From NCBI GenBank assembly GCA_965279205.1, contig OZ257144.1, positions 1 to 64,000 on the forward strand: 64,000 nucleotides of DNA, read 5' to 3'. The notes below the pieces were generated by a model. That model did no database searches. It was not told the DNA's origin and worked only from the letters and a program-made list of their open reading frames with translations. Below, one piece after another: positions 63,338-64,000 of this stretch (position 1 is its first letter; every line of letters starts with the position of its first letter). A program made the translations under genes and the position numbers. This DNA is from UBA7672 sp965279205 (GTDB taxonomy: Bacteria > Pseudomonadota > Alphaproteobacteria > Caulobacterales > Hyphomonadaceae).

Positions 63338-64000
63338 ATGTCCAAATCGATGATGACGGCGGTGAAGTCCGTTGTGGGACAGCCTCTCGTTCTGCACGAG
63401 ATCGACAAGCCTGCTCCCGGGCTCCACCAGGTGCTTATCCGTGTCCACGCCGCCGGCGTGAACAGGCCAGACATTGTCCAGCGCGCGGGGCGCTATCCCC
63501 CGCCCCCAGGCGCGCCGGAAACGCTGGGCCTCGAAGTCGCCGGTGAAATCGAAGCCATCGGATCGTCCGTCACACGCTGGAAGGTCGGCGACCGCGTCTG
63601 CGCGCTGGTGCCCGGTGGCGGCTATGCGGAATACGCGGTGGCGCACGAAGGTTCTGCCATGTCCATCCCGGAACCGCTGGGGTTCAACGAAGCAGCGGGC
63701 CTGCCGGAAACAGTGCTGACGGTCTGGAACAACGTGTTCGAGATGGGAAAGCTGAAGTCCGGCGAGACCCTGCTGATCCATGGCGGCGCCAGCGGCATTG
63801 GTACCACCGCGATCCAGATAGCCAAAGCCTGGGGCGTGAAGGTCTACGCAACGGCGGGTACCGACGAGAAATGCCGCCTGTGCGAGAAGCTCGGCGCGGC
63901 GCGGGGCATCAACTACAAGACCGAGGACTATGAGGAAGTGATGCGAGCCGAAGGCGGTGTCGATGTCATCCTCGACATGGTCGGCAAGCCGTATTTCGAC
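63338..64000 (+). CDS. NAD(P)H-quinone oxidoreductase (PIG3/QOR type), truncated by the window
   Basis: The first 221 residues are visible from ATG 63338. They show AAGVNRPDIVQRAGRYPPPPGAP, GLEVAGEIEAIG, ALVPGGGYAEYA, and LLIHGGASGIGTTAIQIAK as the NADP motif. This matches the zinc-free PIG3-type quinone reductases. It is more distant from the 10232 gene than a recent duplicate would be. The C-terminus lies beyond base 64000. Confidence 0.9.
   Translation, partial: MSKSMMTAVKSVVGQPLVLHEIDKPAPGLHQVLIRVHAAGVNRPDIVQRAGRYPPPPGAPETLGLEVAGEIEAIGSSVTRWKVGDRVCALVPGGGYAEYAVAHEGSAMSIPEPLGFNEAAGLPETVLTVWNNVFEMGKLKSGETLLIHGGASGIGTTAIQIAKAWGVKVYATAGTDEKCRLCEKLGAARGINYKTEDYEEVMRAEGGVDVILDMVGKPYFD

Overview
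The window is GC-rich chromosomal DNA of an alphaproteobacterium, most likely a Caulobacterales/Hyphomonadaceae-type organism. The inference rests on gene content: a DUF1465/RcdA gene facing rpmE, zapA next to a DUF4164 coiled-coil gene, COQ9 beside rpsU, hemC-hemD followed by a mitofilin-like gene, a type II pyrF, a DUF1192 gene and a TacA-like sigma-54 activator. Many genes encode small lipoproteins or exported proteins, as is usual in that group. No database search was possible; family assignments come from motifs read in the translations.

Left core region (1-28750): the 3' end of purK, COQ9, rpsU (apparently with an ATA start codon), a GMC oxidoreductase, a sigma-54 response regulator, a SPOUT RNA methyltransferase, a YVTN-repeat lipoprotein, an acyltransferase and several lipoproteins. 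Next come a PQQ-dependent quinohaem dehydrogenase divergent from a ClpX-type zinc-finger/HTH protein (with a repeated operator-like dyad between them), a hybrid histidine kinase, a protease-pyrF operon, a chagasin-like inhibitor, a one-haem lipoprotein and an alternative oxidase. It ends with a dispersed repeat, tsaD divergent from hemC-hemD-mitofilin, and an exported methyltransferase.

Island (28785-45256, about 16.5 kb): a tRNA-Thr(CGT) gene is split in its anticodon loop. Its 5' half ends at 28793 and its 3' half resumes at 45248, with the 9-bp core ATTCGTAAT on both sides. Just inside the left end lies a complete replacement tRNA-Thr that differs from the reconstructed host tRNA only by one compensatory acceptor-stem pair. 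The cargo looks like a defence island: a LlaJI-type restriction-modification system (two C5-cytosine methyltransferases facing a McrB-like AAA+ gene and a DUF2357 nuclease gene), a shortened Vsr gene and a DUF4238 protein. A predicted three-helix membrane protein is divergent from a two-gene unit encoding a trypsin-NACHT STAND protein and a dCMP-deaminase-like enzyme. A remnant of a ThiF/E1 gene and several unrecognised genes follow. No integrase is visible. The trypsin-NACHT + deaminase pair with its divergent membrane protein is the best candidate for an undescribed system.

Right core region (45294-64000): an HI0933-type flavoprotein, zapA/DUF4164, a sugar-phosphate cluster on one strand (tkt, gap, DUF6173, pgk, an SDR, class II fba), and a two-domain protein with a deoxyribosyltransferase-like N-terminus. 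Then come DUF1272, thiE, an inositol-monophosphatase-family gene, a 2OG-Fe(II) oxygenase, DUF533/TerB-like, YCII and an MsbA-type ABC exporter, rpmE and rcdA converging on a shared terminator, DUF1192, and the 5' part of a quinone oxidoreductase.
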